Assembly: GCF_900070355.1 (NCBI RefSeq)
Contig: NZ_LN849456.1
Location: 62,001 to 126,000, forward strand
DNA length: 64,000 nt
From: Devriesea agamarum
GTDB lineage: Bacteria > Actinomycetota > Actinomycetes > Actinomycetales > Dermabacteraceae
Direction of reading: 5' to 3'
Shown here: positions 38,457-48,364 of the stretch, one piece after another
How the letters are laid out: every line of letters starts with the position of its first letter
How positions within the stretch are numbered: position 1 is the stretch's first letter
Notes under the pieces: generated by a model
Databases searched by the model: none
What the model was told of the DNA's origin: nothing
Seen by the model: the letters and a program-made list of their open reading frames with translations, nothing else
Made by a program: the position numbers and the translations under genes

Positions 38457-39965
38457 ATGTCGCCGACTTTCAGCAGATATCTGGTCGATCACGGGCACCG
38501 GCAGGAGGAATCAGCAGAGTGGCTGCAACTGCTCGTCGGAGACTGGCAGCTCGTAGCCGATCTTCTGCGCGCCGATTTGGTTCTGTGGGTCGAACACGAA
38601 GGGACGTTGACTGCGGCCGCGCACTGCCGTCCCGCTGATGGCAGCACCGTGTATTACGAAGATCCAGTCGGAATGGAACTTGAGGCCGAGTTCTGGCAGC
38701 CCCTCGCGGATACTCTCGCAACTGGGCGACTGGATATGACCCCGATCCCCGTTGAGCGTGAGGATCGTCACGCTGAGTGTGTTCTGGTGCCGGTTCACCG
38801 CGACGGCAGCATCGAAGCGGTGTTGGCGGTTGAACGGGTAGCAAGAGCTGCCGGGGTTGACCGGACGCTGAACGAAGAGCGGATGAGCGCTCTCGGGGAG
38901 CGGCTTTTGAAGATGATCCACGAAGGTCGTTTCCCGATTGTGGGCGCACCCATTCCGCCCCGACGGGGTGCTCCCCGGGTCGGCGACGGAGTGATCGAAC
39001 TGGACGAACAAGGTGTTGTGCAGTGGGCGTCCCCGAACGCGCTCTCGGCCTTTCACCGGTTCGGGGTCGACGGGGAGATGATCGGCGAAACCCTCGCTGA
39101 GCATTCGACTCGGGTTATTCAAAGCCGGATACCGGTCGATGAGTCGTTGCCGCTGGTGCTCTCGGGGCGGGCAGCGTGGCGCAGCGATATGCAGGCGCGG
39201 GGCGGCACCTTGTCGCTGCGAGCGATTCCACTTGTGTCGGGGGGACGACGCGACGGCGCAATTGTCTTGGTGCGGGATGTTACCGAACTGCGTCGGCGAG
39301 AGCGTGAGCTGATCACTAAAGACGCGACCATCCGCGAAGTGCACCACCGGGTGAAAAACAATCTGCAAACGGTGGCGGCGCTGCTTCGTTTGCAGTCTCG
39401 GCGTATCCGCAACCCTGAGGCGCGGGAGGCTTTAGGAGAGGCGATGCGCCGGGTCTCGACAATTGCGTTGGTGCATGAGGCGCTGTTGCAGGGAACGGAA
39501 GAGACCGTGTTCTTCGACGACGTTATCGACAGGTGCATGACTCTTGCGGTCGATGTGGCCTCAGCCAGTGTGCGGCACAGCGATTCAGAGCCGTTATCGG
39601 ATGGAATCGGTCAAGTGACAGTGCGTACCGAACGATTCGGTAAAGTTGGGCTAGTGCGTGCGGAGGAAGCGACTCCGCTGGCGCTGGTGGTTACCGAACT
39701 GGCGACCAATGCGGTGGAGCATGGCCTTGCCCAGACCGGAGGTACGCTGAGTGTGCGGGCCGAGCGCACAGGATCTCATTTAGTGCTTTCGATTGAGGAT
39801 GACGGGACTGGAATCGGATCGCGTAAACCGGAAGGTTTAGGCACCAACATCGCCCGCACGCTTGTCTCCGGTGAATTAGGCGGCACGCTGACCTGGGCTG
39901 ATAGGCCGGAAGGTGGAACGCAAGCAAAAATTGACGTCTACTTGGATCCGCTGCCGCTGTCTTAG
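38457..39965 (+). CDS. pdtaS: Cytosolic sensor histidine kinase PdtaS
   Basis: Orthologue of M. tuberculosis Rv3220c, a constitutive soluble kinase that signals to the RNA-binding antiterminator PdtaR. The 502 aa protein has an N-terminal GAF domain, a PAS domain (about 175-280), a HisKA_2 motif REVHHRVKNNLQTVAALLRL with tandem His 296-297, and an HWE-like ATPase with LALVVTELATNAVEHGLA and EDDGTGIGSRKPEGLGTNI. ATG 38457 is chosen over the open frame start at 38367 by homology (502 aa against 501 in M. tuberculosis as I recall) and by the leaderless -10. pdtaR is not in the window. whiB1 lies convergent downstream, as in M. tuberculosis. Confidence 0.93.
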   Translation: MSPTFSRYLVDHGHRQEESAEWLQLLVGDWQLVADLLRADLVLWVEHEGTLTAAAHCRPADGSTVYYEDPVGMELEAEFWQPLADTLATGRLDMTPIPVEREDRHAECVLVPVHRDGSIEAVLAVERVARAAGVDRTLNEERMSALGERLLKMIHEGRFPIVGAPIPPRRGAPRVGDGVIELDEQGVVQWASPNALSAFHRFGVDGEMIGETLAEHSTRVIQSRIPVDESLPLVLSGRAAWRSDMQARGGTLSLRAIPLVSGGRRDGAIVLVRDVTELRRRERELITKDATIREVHHRVKNNLQTVAALLRLQSRRIRNPEAREALGEAMRRVSTIALVHEALLQGTEETVFFDDVIDRCMTLAVDVASASVRHSDSEPLSDGIGQVTVRTERFGKVGLVRAEEATPLALVVTELATNAVEHGLAQTGGTLSVRAERTGSHLVLSIEDDGTGIGSRKPEGLGTNIARTLVSGELGGTLTWADRPEGGTQAKIDVYLDPLPLS

Positions 39966-40169
39966 AGAGCGCTTCGGCTGGTTTGTGAGCAGCATCACTG
40001 CGATCAGTGCCACCCCGATCAGTGTCACCGCGAGTAGCGTCAATGTGCGCAGCGTCGACGGGATGAGCGAAAGCCTCGACCGTAACCGAATTCGTATCCG
40101 GTAGAACCAGCATGCGGCAGAACGGGTATCGGCTGTGCGGCGATCCTGAGATGCAATGAGTGAATATGG

Positions 40170-40199
40170 CAAGGCCCCGTCCGAGTGGGCGGGGCCTTG
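40170..40199. terminator. Hairpin terminator between convergent pdtaS and whiB1
   Basis: Ten-base perfect arms CAAGGCCCCG (40170-40179) and CGGGGCCTTG (40190-40199) around a 10 nt loop. It lies between convergent genes and is GC-rich without a long T-tract, so it may serve both strands. Confidence 0.8.
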
Positions 40200-40257
40200 G
40201 CCTGTGATCTGCTGGACAGTCGAGAATGTCGCGGTGTCCGGTTGCGGATACGACGTG

Positions 40258-40506
40258 TTAGGAAGCGCGGCGAGCGCGCGCGGTGCGGCGCTTCAAAGAG
40301 CGACGCTCGTCCTCAGAAAGACCGCCCCACACGCCTGAGTCTTGCCCCGATTCCAGAGCCCACTTCAGGCACATATTCATGACGTCGCACCGTTGGCAGA
40401 CCATCTTGGCCTCCTGGATCTGCGTTATCGCAGGTCCGGTATTGCCGATCGGGAAGAACAATTCGGGATCTTCCGTCAGGCATGCAGCCCGATGCCGCCA
40501 GTCCAT
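40258..40506 (-). CDS. whiB1: WhiB-family [4Fe-4S] transcription factor, WhiB1 type
   Basis: Essential, nitric-oxide-sensitive regulator in mycobacteria that binds the primary sigma factor. In the 82 aa protein the cluster ligands are C9, C37, C40 and C46, GVWGG lies at 58-62, and a basic tail ends RRTARARRAS. The start WRHRAACLTEDPELFFPIGN is diagnostic of the WhiB1 branch. The open frame continues to 40572, but ATG 40506 gives the conserved N terminus and has AGGAAAG upstream. It is the second WhiB in the window. Confidence 0.95.
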   Translation of the reverse strand: MDWRHRAACLTEDPELFFPIGNTGPAITQIQEAKMVCQRCDVMNMCLKWALESGQDSGVWGGLSEDERRSLKRRTARARRAS

Positions 40507-40618
40507 CGTCACTCTCACTTTCCTGGTCGTTGTGCGTGTGCCACAGGGGTACGCACAACGCTGCACCGCCATTGCGACGGTCTTGTCTCGCGTCGATTAA
40601 GGTGCGCTGATATACGCC

Positions 40619-40681
40619 CGTACATCAAGCTTTTCGTACATCGAACATCCGCACATCGACGCACCGTGCATATATCTTCCC
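40619..40681. repeat. Four degenerate 15-16 nt tandem repeats upstream of whiB1
   Basis: Units at 40619, 40635, 40651 and 40666 share a CGTACATC/GCACATCG/GTGCATAT core. The first two are the most alike (CGTACATCAAGCTTTT and CGTACATCGAACATCC). Confidence 0.5.
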
Positions 40682-40843
40682 GTGCAGGGGATGATCCGAA
40701 CAAGACCCCTACGCCCGTCCGTGCGTGGTTCTTCCCACACGCCTGGACGCTTGCATATCGCTGCGGCGGCCTTTTGGAGAGAGTTTCGCCCACGCGGTCA
40801 CGAGTGCTTAGCAGCTGTCGAGGAGGCGAGGTGTATCTCTGGG

Positions 40844-40855
40844 TACAGTGTAGGA
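40844..40855 (+). promoter_or_regulatory. -10 box for a leaderless transcript
   Basis: TACAGT at 40844-40849 ends 6 nt before ATG 40856. Confidence 0.5.
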
Positions 40856-41275
40856 ATGCCTGACTCTCAGCCGGCTGCCCGTCCGTCGTCCTCCCTCGTT
40901 CGTCGTGCGCGTCTGTCTGCTCTTTTACTGTCCATCGAAACCTTGGCCCTGGTGGTCGTGGCGATCAGAGCTTTTGTTACAGCGATCAGCGCGGTGGGGG
41001 CTGATGCCGCTGTCGCTAAATTGGACGGTGCTCTGGGGGTCACCGTCGTGGTTTTCGCCGTGCTGCTCGGAGCTGCGGTTCGCTCTGTCTATGCGTTAGG
41101 GCGCTTTGGAGTCTCCTACGGTGTGACCTGGCAGATTTTTCAGATTATTGGCGGGGTGACGCTCATAGCAGGTGGTCAGGTACTGCTCGGCGGTGCTGCC
41201 GTGGTGCTCGCGGTGCTCACGGCCGCCGCACTGATGGCGACGGCCGTGGGTCGATCACAGCTGGAACTGCCTTAG
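40856..41275 (+). CDS. Small four-helix membrane protein of unknown function
   Basis: A 139 aa protein: a polar N terminus (MPDSQPAARPSSSLVRRARL), then about four hydrophobic segments (ALLLSIETLALVVVAIRAF, VTVVVFAVLLGAAVRSVYAL, QIIGGVTLIAGGQVLLGGAA and the C-terminal LAVLTAAALMATAVG). I do not recognise the family with confidence. The open frame begins at 40682, but ATG 40856 fits the -10 box 6 nt upstream and removes a non-hydrophobic extension. It stands alone, divergent from whiB1 and convergent with the ABC exporter genes. Confidence 0.7.
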   Translation: MPDSQPAARPSSSLVRRARLSALLLSIETLALVVVAIRAFVTAISAVGADAAVAKLDGALGVTVVVFAVLLGAAVRSVYALGRFGVSYGVTWQIFQIIGGVTLIAGGQVLLGGAAVVLAVLTAAALMATAVGRSQLELP

Positions 41276-41373
41276 GCGTAAGGAGCTAGCTGCTGAGCCT
41301 TAGGCCCCGGAACTATCCCCAGGTGGCAGAGAGTCCATGCGCGAGGTTTCCGTGTGCCCGGTACTTATTATGC

Positions 41374-43875
41374 TCAGTCGCCGCCGGCGAGGGCAGCGGC
41401 AGGCGCGGTGCGCGCTGCGCGGCGCCCGGGGAGCACGGACGCGAGTAACCCAGCACCCACTGCCGCGGCGATCATCAAGAGAATTCGCCACCAAGGGATC
41501 GTTATGAGCACGCCAAAGGAGCTGCTCAGCAGAATGTTGATGCCGATGATGCCGTATGCAATGCCCAAACCGACTCCTAGCAGAGCACCGCTGATGGCGA
41601 GGATGAATCCCTCCCAGGCCAGCAGGGCACGGATCTGACGGCGTGTTGTTCCCAACGCCCTGAGCAGGGCGTTCTCGCGGGTTCTCTCGATGACACCGAG
41701 GGTGAGTGTGTTGGCCACACCCACCAGTGCGACCACAACAGCCACGGCGAGTAGTGCAAGGGCGATAGTGAGGACCGTATCAATGATCTGGGAGTAACCT
41801 TCGCGCTCAATACCTGGAATGTCCACGCTGACGCCGGGGGAGGGGAAGACCTGATCGACCGTCTTATAGACATCCGAACCGATGGTGCCGGCGTCTCGAT
41901 TTTGTCGAGATGGTTCCGAGATCGGTGCCAACTGTCCGAGCACGACGCGTGCAGGTTCGGTTGTGGCGATGGAACTGAGGGTCGTTGGGGTCACGAGCGA
42001 AACCGAAAGATTGCCCATGACCTGAACCGTAACGTTGAGGTTTTGCCCGGAGGGAGTAGGAACCGATAGGACCTGGCCGTCGTGAAGCTTGAACTGGGCT
42101 GCCCGATCTTTTCCGGTACGGATCACGAAATCGCTCAGATGATCGGCGACCTCCGGATTGGCGGAGACACGCTCCATGATGGCTGGGGTGACCGCCATAA
42201 GCGTCATGGTGCGTTTCTGGTCGTGCTGCGCATCTAGTTCGCCGGTGTGTATCGTCTCCGCGGCGAAGACACCCGGAATTTTCGCAATCGCCGGGGTCAA
42301 GGACTCTGGGAGGTTGGTGCCGCTGACGACGATGTCGAAGGGTTTGCGGTCGGTGAGCTCGGTGGTGACCGTACGTGATGCGGTGGCTGCCCCCACCGTC
42401 ATCATGGTCATAAGAGTGGTGCCGATCAGGAGAGCCCCGACTGTTGCGGCACTGCGCCGGGGATGGCGAACAATATTTGAGACCGCGAGCCGCGCAGAAG
42501 CACCACCGAGACGAACAAAGGGAATGCTGACTACACCGATAAGCGGCCGACTTAGGAAAATTAGCCCCACCATGACGGCTGCGAAGCTCAGCATCCCGCC
42601 CATCAGACCAGCGAGCACCGAGAGGCCAGTTCCCAATGCACTGCTAGCTAGAGCTCCTGCTGCGAGCAGGAGAACTCCGATCACACCGAGCACAAGGGCC
42701 ACGATGAGGCGGATACGGCCCGCTGCTCGGTCGGACGTGACCGGGACCGGACGCAACGCCACCAGCGGTTTGACCCGGGTAGATGCCCGAGCAGGGCCGA
42801 AACCGGCGGCTAGTGACAGTACCAAGCCCACAACGACCGGCGTCATCAGGGAAGCCGCCGTCCACGGCACCACGGAAGGAACCGAGGTGTAGCCCAAAGC
42901 CCGCGCTGTTGAGAGCGTCGCCTGGGCCAAAATATGTACGCCAACGGTGCCGATGAGAGCACCGATGATCCCAATCAGTGCGGACTCGCGTAAGACCAGG
43001 AGCCGTATTTGACGGCGGGTGGCGCCCAGCATCCGAAGCAGAGCAAGGCTGCGAGTACGCTGCGCGAGGGTTACCGCGAACGTATTGGCGACCACGATGG
43101 CGCTTGCCACGAAGGCAATAACCACGAAGCCGACGAAGATGCCTGTCAAAATAGCGCCGTCACGGGTCATAGACGAGATTTGCTCGGTCACATAAGCGTC
43201 AGTTGTCTGTGCCTTCAGCTGAGGATCTTTCCGCTCTAGATCAGCAATCACGGTCTGCGGATTGGTGCCCGGGCGAACTGAGATCATCCACGAGTGGTAA
43301 CGGTGAGAGTCCTCGCCCAGAGCTGAGGCGATATTGGGGCCTTGCAGGTGAATGGTCGACGAGATCCCCCCGATAGACAGGCTCTGGGACGGCATCTCGG
43401 ATATACCGCTGATCTGAAAGGTGTGACCCTCCGGAGATTCTGGATTTCCGGAGGAGAGGGTTACCTTGGTTCCGACCGTGAGGTTGAGGGCTTTCGCGGT
43501 CTCCGTATCGACGACTATGTCGTTCGCGTTGCGGGCTGGTCCACCGGATTGGTATGTCAGCGAGGAGACCGAATCTGGAGGGTCGATAGTGGTCCGGGCC
43601 AGCACCGATTTCCCGCCGACGTGCACTTGCACGACACTGTTGATCCACGGCCAGCTGGCGCGCACCCCGTCGACCGTGGGGAGGCCATGGGGAGCTTCAT
43701 TGACCACCACATCGGAATGGGCGACAGTTGAGCGCACCGACAGGTCAAGAGAACTTTGGATCAGGGTTCCGGTAAGCACGGCGATGGATAAAAACGCTGT
43801 GCTCAGTCCAATCGTAATCAGCGCCGCAAGATGGCGACGCCAGGGTGTTAAACGAATCCCGCGTGTGCTCTTCAT
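41374..43875 (-). CDS. MacB/FtsX-type ABC transporter permease
   Basis: An 833 aa permease with two FtsX-like core domains. There is an N-terminal helix, a large exterior domain (about residues 40-240) and three helices of the first core (IFVGFVVIAFVASAIVVANTF and following). A helix pair links to the second half, with a second exterior domain (490-690) and three final helices. Such exporters extrude lipids, peptides or antimicrobials rather than import. ATG 43875 overlaps the upstream ATPase gene by 4 nt. An HK-RR pair just upstream on the same strand suggests stress-inducible expression. Substrate unknown. Confidence 0.9.
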   Translation of the reverse strand: MKSTRGIRLTPWRRHLAALITIGLSTAFLSIAVLTGTLIQSSLDLSVRSTVAHSDVVVNEAPHGLPTVDGVRASWPWINSVVQVHVGGKSVLARTTIDPPDSVSSLTYQSGGPARNANDIVVDTETAKALNLTVGTKVTLSSGNPESPEGHTFQISGISEMPSQSLSIGGISSTIHLQGPNIASALGEDSHRYHSWMISVRPGTNPQTVIADLERKDPQLKAQTTDAYVTEQISSMTRDGAILTGIFVGFVVIAFVASAIVVANTFAVTLAQRTRSLALLRMLGATRRQIRLLVLRESALIGIIGALIGTVGVHILAQATLSTARALGYTSVPSVVPWTAASLMTPVVVGLVLSLAAGFGPARASTRVKPLVALRPVPVTSDRAAGRIRLIVALVLGVIGVLLLAAGALASSALGTGLSVLAGLMGGMLSFAAVMVGLIFLSRPLIGVVSIPFVRLGGASARLAVSNIVRHPRRSAATVGALLIGTTLMTMMTVGAATASRTVTTELTDRKPFDIVVSGTNLPESLTPAIAKIPGVFAAETIHTGELDAQHDQKRTMTLMAVTPAIMERVSANPEVADHLSDFVIRTGKDRAAQFKLHDGQVLSVPTPSGQNLNVTVQVMGNLSVSLVTPTTLSSIATTEPARVVLGQLAPISEPSRQNRDAGTIGSDVYKTVDQVFPSPGVSVDIPGIEREGYSQIIDTVLTIALALLAVAVVVALVGVANTLTLGVIERTRENALLRALGTTRRQIRALLAWEGFILAISGALLGVGLGIAYGIIGINILLSSSFGVLITIPWWRILLMIAAAVGAGLLASVLPGRRAARTAPAAALAGGD

Positions 43876-44636
43876 CGATGACCCCCGGTGACTGTCATTG
43901 AGTCCGAGATAATCTGTCCGTCGCGCAGTGTCACGATGCGATCGGTTTTTGCCGCGGCGCTGGGTTCATGAGTGACCATGACGATGGTCTGGCCAAACTG
44001 GTCCACGCTAAGACGTAAAAAGTCCAAGACTTCGGTGCTCGTGGCGGTGTCGAGATTGCCAGTAGGCTCATCTGCGAAGACAACATCCGGTGAGGTAATG
44101 AGCGCCCGTGCAATGGCGATGCGCTGCACCTGACCACCGGATAGTTGGCTTGGAAGGTGCGTGAGCCGGTCTGAGAGTTTGAATGCTTCCACCAAGGTGG
44201 TAAACCATGCTCGGTCCACTGTGGCACCGGATAGCTGAATCGGCAGCAAAATGTTCTGCTCAGCGGTGAGCATGGGCAACAGATTAAAGCTTTGGAAAAC
44301 AAACCCGATGCGTTCGCGGCGCAGAACTGTTAAACGGTTATCGTCCAACTGAGTCAGCTCGGTTCCCCCGAGCTGGATGCTGCCCTGATCGACGGTGTCG
44401 AGCCCGGCAAGCACATGCATCAAGGTGGATTTTCCGGAGCCTGAGGGGCCCATGATCGACGTAAACCGCCCAGCGGCAATATCGAGATCTATCCCGGCGA
44501 GGGCATGGACATCGCCGTAAGACTTCACCACGCCGCGGGCGCGAATCACAGCGGGGTTGGAATACACCGTGGGCGCCATGGATGTGTCGGCGTTTTGCAG
44601 GGGTGTATTTGGGGCAGGGCGGGCGGGATCTGACAC
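43872..44636 (-). CDS. MacB/LolD-type ABC transporter ATP-binding protein
   Basis: 254 aa. Walker A is GPSGSGKST, the signature [15 protein letters not shown], Walker [13 protein letters not shown] and the H-loop TH, all typical of the MacB/LolD subfamily. The N-terminal 30 residues before [12 protein letters not shown] are extra. GTG 44636 follows GGAGGG at 6 nt; an internal Met at residue 20 is an alternative. It forms an operon with the following permease. The 272 nt upstream to the response regulator stop probably carry its promoter; no gene is seen there. Confidence 0.94.
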   Translation of the reverse strand: MSDPARPAPNTPLQNADTSMAPTVYSNPAVIRARGVVKSYGDVHALAGIDLDIAAGRFTSIMGPSGSGKSTLMHVLAGLDTVDQGSIQLGGTELTQLDDNRLTVLRRERIGFVFQSFNLLPMLTAEQNILLPIQLSGATVDRAWFTTLVEAFKLSDRLTHLPSQLSGGQVQRIAIARALITSPDVVFADEPTGNLDTATSTEVLDFLRLSVDQFGQTIVMVTHEPSAAAKTDRIVTLRDGQIISDSMTVTGGHR

Positions 44637-44908
44637 GGGTTACCCTCCAGGGCAGTTGACGTAGGGCGTGGATGCGGAGGCTTCGTAGCCAGCAGACATC
44701 ACTGAAGTAATCGTGCATTGTGCCCAAACTCTGCACATCCATCGTGAGACCCGTGATGGTTTAGAGGGGTTCCCACCTTGGATGGATCAGAGCGTCCACC
44801 TGGGGTAGGACGTGATCAGTTTTTGATTTTGGTACCGAATCGTGCGCGTGGCAGTTGTAATCTCTCAGGTGCCAGTTTTAGAGATCGAGGCATCGGGGTT
44901 AGTGCGAG

Positions 44909-45616
44909 TTAGCTTCCGGGGCGAACCAGTCCCGTTTCATAGGCGGTGATGACCGCCTGAACGCGGTCGCGTGCCGACAGTTTGGCGAGAACGCGTCCGA
45001 CATGAGTTTTCACGGTTGCTTCAGCCACGAATAGCTCGGCGCCGATCTCTTGGTTAGATAGCCCGCGTGCCATCAAAACCAACACTTCGCGTTCGCGTTC
45101 AGTGAGGGCCTCCAACGCCGAGTCGTCAGCCCGCTGGCTGGCTGGTGCGGCCTCCACCATATGGGCGAGCAACCGCTTCGTAGTGGACGGGGCGATCACC
45201 GCGTCTCCTCGATGCACGGTTCGGATCGCCGCGAGAAGGTCCTCGGGTTGGGCATCTTTTAGCAGAAAGCCGCTCGCGCCGGCGCGGATCGCGGCCATCA
45301 CATACTCGTCTAGATCAAATGTGGTCAGCACAATGACACGGGGAGCCTGGTCACTGGGAGCCTGGTCGATAATGCGTTGCGTAGCTTCAATGCCATCCAT
45401 CCGGGGCATGCGCACATCCATCAAAATGATGTCGACGCGTCGCCCTCGCAGTGCATTGACCGCGTCCTGTCCGTCTCCGGCTTCCACAATGACTTCAAGA
45501 TCGGGCTGAGAGCCGATCACCATGGCAAAACCGGCGCGGACCAGAGGCTGATCGTCGACGATTGCGATCCGTATTGGCTCTTCTTGCTGAGAGCCTGGGA
45601 TGGCGGTGCCGGTCAT
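44909..45616 (-). CDS. NarL/LuxR-type response regulator
   Basis: 235 aa. The receiver domain contains IAIVDDQPLVRAG (acid pocket) and IILMDVRMPRMDG (phospho-acceptor Asp); a C-terminal LuxR helix-turn-helix follows (LTEREREVLVLMARGLSNQE, then KTHVGRVLAKLSARDRVQAV). It is translated from a start overlapping the kinase stop by 4 nt, so they form one two-component system. The ABC exporter operon downstream is a likely target by position (inference). Confidence 0.93.
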   Translation of the reverse strand: MTGTAIPGSQQEEPIRIAIVDDQPLVRAGFAMVIGSQPDLEVIVEAGDGQDAVNALRGRRVDIILMDVRMPRMDGIEATQRIIDQAPSDQAPRVIVLTTFDLDEYVMAAIRAGASGFLLKDAQPEDLLAAIRTVHRGDAVIAPSTTKRLLAHMVEAAPASQRADDSALEALTEREREVLVLMARGLSNQEIGAELFVAEATVKTHVGRVLAKLSARDRVQAVITAYETGLVRPGS

Positions 45617-46950
45617 GTTTTCTCCTTTATCGGGGTGCCTTGGTGAATCTCGATGCCCTGTCGGGTCCGGGCAGGGGCCAGCCAGGATGGCAGGGGTAGA
45701 CGTGGAGCTTTTTCTTTCTGCAACGGGAAATGCGCGGAGACTCGAAATCCTCGTCCGGGCAGGGGACCCGCAACGAAACTACCGTCGTAGACCGCAACTC
45801 GCTCCCGCATACCGGTCAGGCCGTGTCCTTGCCCGTCTGACTGCGGATCATGGCCCTGTCCATCGTCGATAACAGTGACGTGGAGGTCGAGGTGGGTTCG
45901 GTTTATGGTCACGCTCGCGCTGGCCTGCGGTCCGGCGTGTTTCATGACGTTGGTGAGCGCTTCTTGGACCAAGCGGAACGCCGACAGACTGAGCGCCTGG
46001 GGGAGGTCATCCAGGTCGCCGTGCACGGTGAGCTCGACCCTCGTGCCAGCGTCGGTGATCCGCGTGATGAGACAGGATAGGGCGCTGAGGTCAGGCTGTG
46101 GGCCGTAGGTGGTCTCTTCATCCTGGCGCAGAACCCCCAGCAGGCTCCTCATGTCGGCGAGTGCATGTCGTCCGGTCTGACCGATGGTCTCTAAGACGTT
46201 GGCTGCCTTCACAGGGTCTTGGTCGGCGATGAAGCGTCCTCCGTCGGCTTGGGCGATGATGACTGACAGTGAATGGGCGACCACGTCGTGCATTTCGCGG
46301 GCAATCCGGGAGCGCTCTGCTGCGACCGCTAGCGCGGCACGCTGTTCGCGGTCGCGTTCAGCGTGTTCTGCGCGTTCCTGTGCGATCAAGAGTTGGTTGA
46401 GCTTGGCTCGCTGGAATTTGCCGACCGCCCAGGTGCTCATGATGAGACTTGTCCCCATCACAAGAAACATGAGGACTACGAGTGCGACCTCGAAAATAGA
46501 CGAATGACGCGAACGATCTAGGTTGATGAGGCACAGGATTTGAAGAATAAGGCCGAAAAAAGAGGCCCCTAAGGCTGTCCGTGCAATCCATGGACGAGCA
46601 TACGCCGTCGCGCTAAACAGGGCGTAAAAGATCATCAGATCGCCGGGCACAACCTGTTGCCCGGCGATCATGTGGCCGACGGCGAGAATACCGACGGCGA
46701 GTGTGGCTCGTCCGGTGTGAGTGCGCATCGCCATACCCGGCAGCACCATGAAGAACGTCCATAGCATCACGGCTGCTGGTTCTTGCATCCCCCCATACGG
46801 GTCCACCGCAACCAATGTGATGATGAAAGCGACGATGGCTATGCTGCCAAACACTGTCGAGTCGATGATCCCCGGGTGCTCGACTAGCCATCGAAAGATG
46901 TCGAGGCGTCGTGTTGGGCGCGAGGGTGTGGACTGCATGCTCATGACCAT
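45613..46950 (-). CDS. Membrane sensor histidine kinase of the HisKA_3 class
   Basis: About 445 aa with five or six membrane helices in the first 180 residues, then the dimerisation motif REMHDVVAHSLSVIIAQADG carrying the phospho-accepting His, the N box FRLVQEALTNVMKHAG and G box GHGLTGMRERV. This is the usual DesK/NarX-like partner of LuxR-type regulators. The frame extends to 47025, but the first 25 residues are not membrane-like. Starts at 46950, 46944 and 46938 are close together and cannot be separated. Confidence 0.9.
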   Translation of the reverse strand: MVMSMQSTPSRPTRRLDIFRWLVEHPGIIDSTVFGSIAIVAFIITLVAVDPYGGMQEPAAVMLWTFFMVLPGMAMRTHTGRATLAVGILAVGHMIAGQQVVPGDLMIFYALFSATAYARPWIARTALGASFFGLILQILCLINLDRSRHSSIFEVALVVLMFLVMGTSLIMSTWAVGKFQRAKLNQLLIAQERAEHAERDREQRAALAVAAERSRIAREMHDVVAHSLSVIIAQADGGRFIADQDPVKAANVLETIGQTGRHALADMRSLLGVLRQDEETTYGPQPDLSALSCLITRITDAGTRVELTVHGDLDDLPQALSLSAFRLVQEALTNVMKHAGPQASASVTINRTHLDLHVTVIDDGQGHDPQSDGQGHGLTGMRERVAVYDGSFVAGPLPGRGFRVSAHFPLQKEKAPRLPLPSWLAPARTRQGIEIHQGTPIKEKT

Positions 46951-47115
46951 AGTGCGGTTTGTCGGTGGCGTCGTCGCCCTGCGGTCTGATTCTGGTTCGC
47001 ACCAGGGTGATGATGCAGCGCACATACCGCGTGTGAGCTACACGGATTGGGACGGTAGCCCGCAGGGGACGAACGCAATGCCGTAGGAATACGGGATAGG
47101 GATTGGCGATACGGG

Positions 47116-48222
47116 TTAGGGGGTGTCCTGGCCCGGCGCGCCCTCGCGGTCTACGCGATGCAAGTGCTCTAAACGGATATCTCGCGCTTCGTCAACCAGC
47201 TTTTCCTGCTTTTCCTGTTGCTTTTCCACCATGGTGTCGCTGCGCAGCGGCAGCCGGATGTCTTCTTCGGCGTCAAGGCCGCGAGCAAGCTGCCGCGCCC
47301 GCGTGATTTCGACGTCGATTTCGGCCCCGAACAGCATCACATTGTTCATGATCCACAGCCAGAGCAAAAGGACGATGACACCGCCCACCAGGCCGTAGGT
47401 GGCACCGAACTTCCCAAAGTTATTGACGTAAAACGCGAACCCGAAGGAAGCGACTGCCATGACGATCAGCGCGATGGCAGCGCCCGGAGACAGCCACCGG
47501 AACTTCGGTTGGCGAACATTGGGGGTTGCGTAATAGAGCAGCGCAATCATTAAAATCGCAATGATCGCAATGACCGGCCATTTCGCAATATTCCAGATCG
47601 ACACCGAGGTGTCGCCAAGGCCGATCAGATTACCGATTTTCTCAGCGATACCGCCGGAAAGGATCGACATGGCGAGCACCAAGACGACGGCGATCACCAT
47701 GGTGAGGGTGACCAGCAGTTGAACGGGTTTGAGGATAAATACGACGCGACCTTCGTTGACGTCATAAATGCGGTTCATCGCCCGGCCAAAAGCCCCGACA
47801 TATCCCGAGGCGGACCACAGTGCACCACCAACACCAATGATTAGGGCTACGACGCCACCGCCCTTTGTTGTGAGCTGTTCAATGGCAGGCTGAACGATTT
47901 TCATGGTGTCAGCCGGCACGATCTGGTGCGCGAAGCCAATAATGGCCTGCGTCGATTCTTGTCCTTGACCAAACATTGCAAGCAAAGAGATCACGGCGAG
48001 CAGTCCGGGGAAGGCTGATAACACCGCGAAATAGGTCAGTGACGCGGCCAGGTCAGTGCATTGATCACGGTTGAACTCGGCCAAGGCCCGCCGCGCCACA
48101 TAGGGCCATTTAATAGAACCTTTTCGGGGGGAGGGCTGCGATGAGTGCGGGGGGCGACCGTCGCTATCGGTTGCGCCTGAGGGCTGGGTTATCGCCTCGG
48201 GGGTGCTCTCGCTGTCTGGCAT
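47116..48222 (-). CDS. YihY/virulence factor BrkB family membrane protein
   Basis: A 368 aa inner-membrane protein with the BrkB/YihY fold. It has cytoplasmic ends, six helices including LAASLTYFAVLSAFPGLLAV (the conserved family opening), GGGVVALIIGVGGALWSASG and the closing GLVGGVIVLLLWLWIMNNVMLFGAEI, then a charged cytoplasmic tail. These proteins were once called RNase BN in error; function is unknown, probably transport. ATG 48222 follows GGAAGG. It is divergent from prfB. Confidence 0.92.
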   Translation of the reverse strand: MPDSESTPEAITQPSGATDSDGRPPHSSQPSPRKGSIKWPYVARRALAEFNRDQCTDLAASLTYFAVLSAFPGLLAVISLLAMFGQGQESTQAIIGFAHQIVPADTMKIVQPAIEQLTTKGGGVVALIIGVGGALWSASGYVGAFGRAMNRIYDVNEGRVVFILKPVQLLVTLTMVIAVVLVLAMSILSGGIAEKIGNLIGLGDTSVSIWNIAKWPVIAIIAILMIALLYYATPNVRQPKFRWLSPGAAIALIVMAVASFGFAFYVNNFGKFGATYGLVGGVIVLLLWLWIMNNVMLFGAEIDVEITRARQLARGLDAEEDIRLPLRSDTMVEKQQEKQEKLVDEARDIRLEHLHRVDREGAPGQDTP

Positions 48223-48350
48223 CGACGTGCCTTCCTCAGAGTGTCGGGGGTAGGGAAATGGACGCTATCCGTCTATGTCACGGCGTAGGGATGTTCCCCG
48301 CCCATCCTGCCATGAGCGGGGAGGAAAGGGGTGGAGGTGGCGCTCTCGCG

Positions 48351-48364
48351 TACACTGGCTGTTC
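48351..48364 (+). promoter_or_regulatory. -10 box close to the prfB start
   Basis: TACACT at 48351-48356 ends 8 nt before GTG 48365, so the predicted transcript has a leader of about 0-2 nt. Confidence 0.4.

Larger units (their letters stand above)
40507..40855. other. Divergent intergenic region upstream of whiB1
   Basis: 349 nt without a supported gene. It should hold the whiB1 promoter (not resolved). It contains four degenerate 15-16 nt repeats (next entry) and, at its right end, the -10 box of the membrane-protein gene. Confidence 0.55.

Noticed and set aside
38511-39368. 285 aa minus-strand frame within pdtaS
   Set aside because: Shadow frame; the plus strand encodes all kinase motifs.
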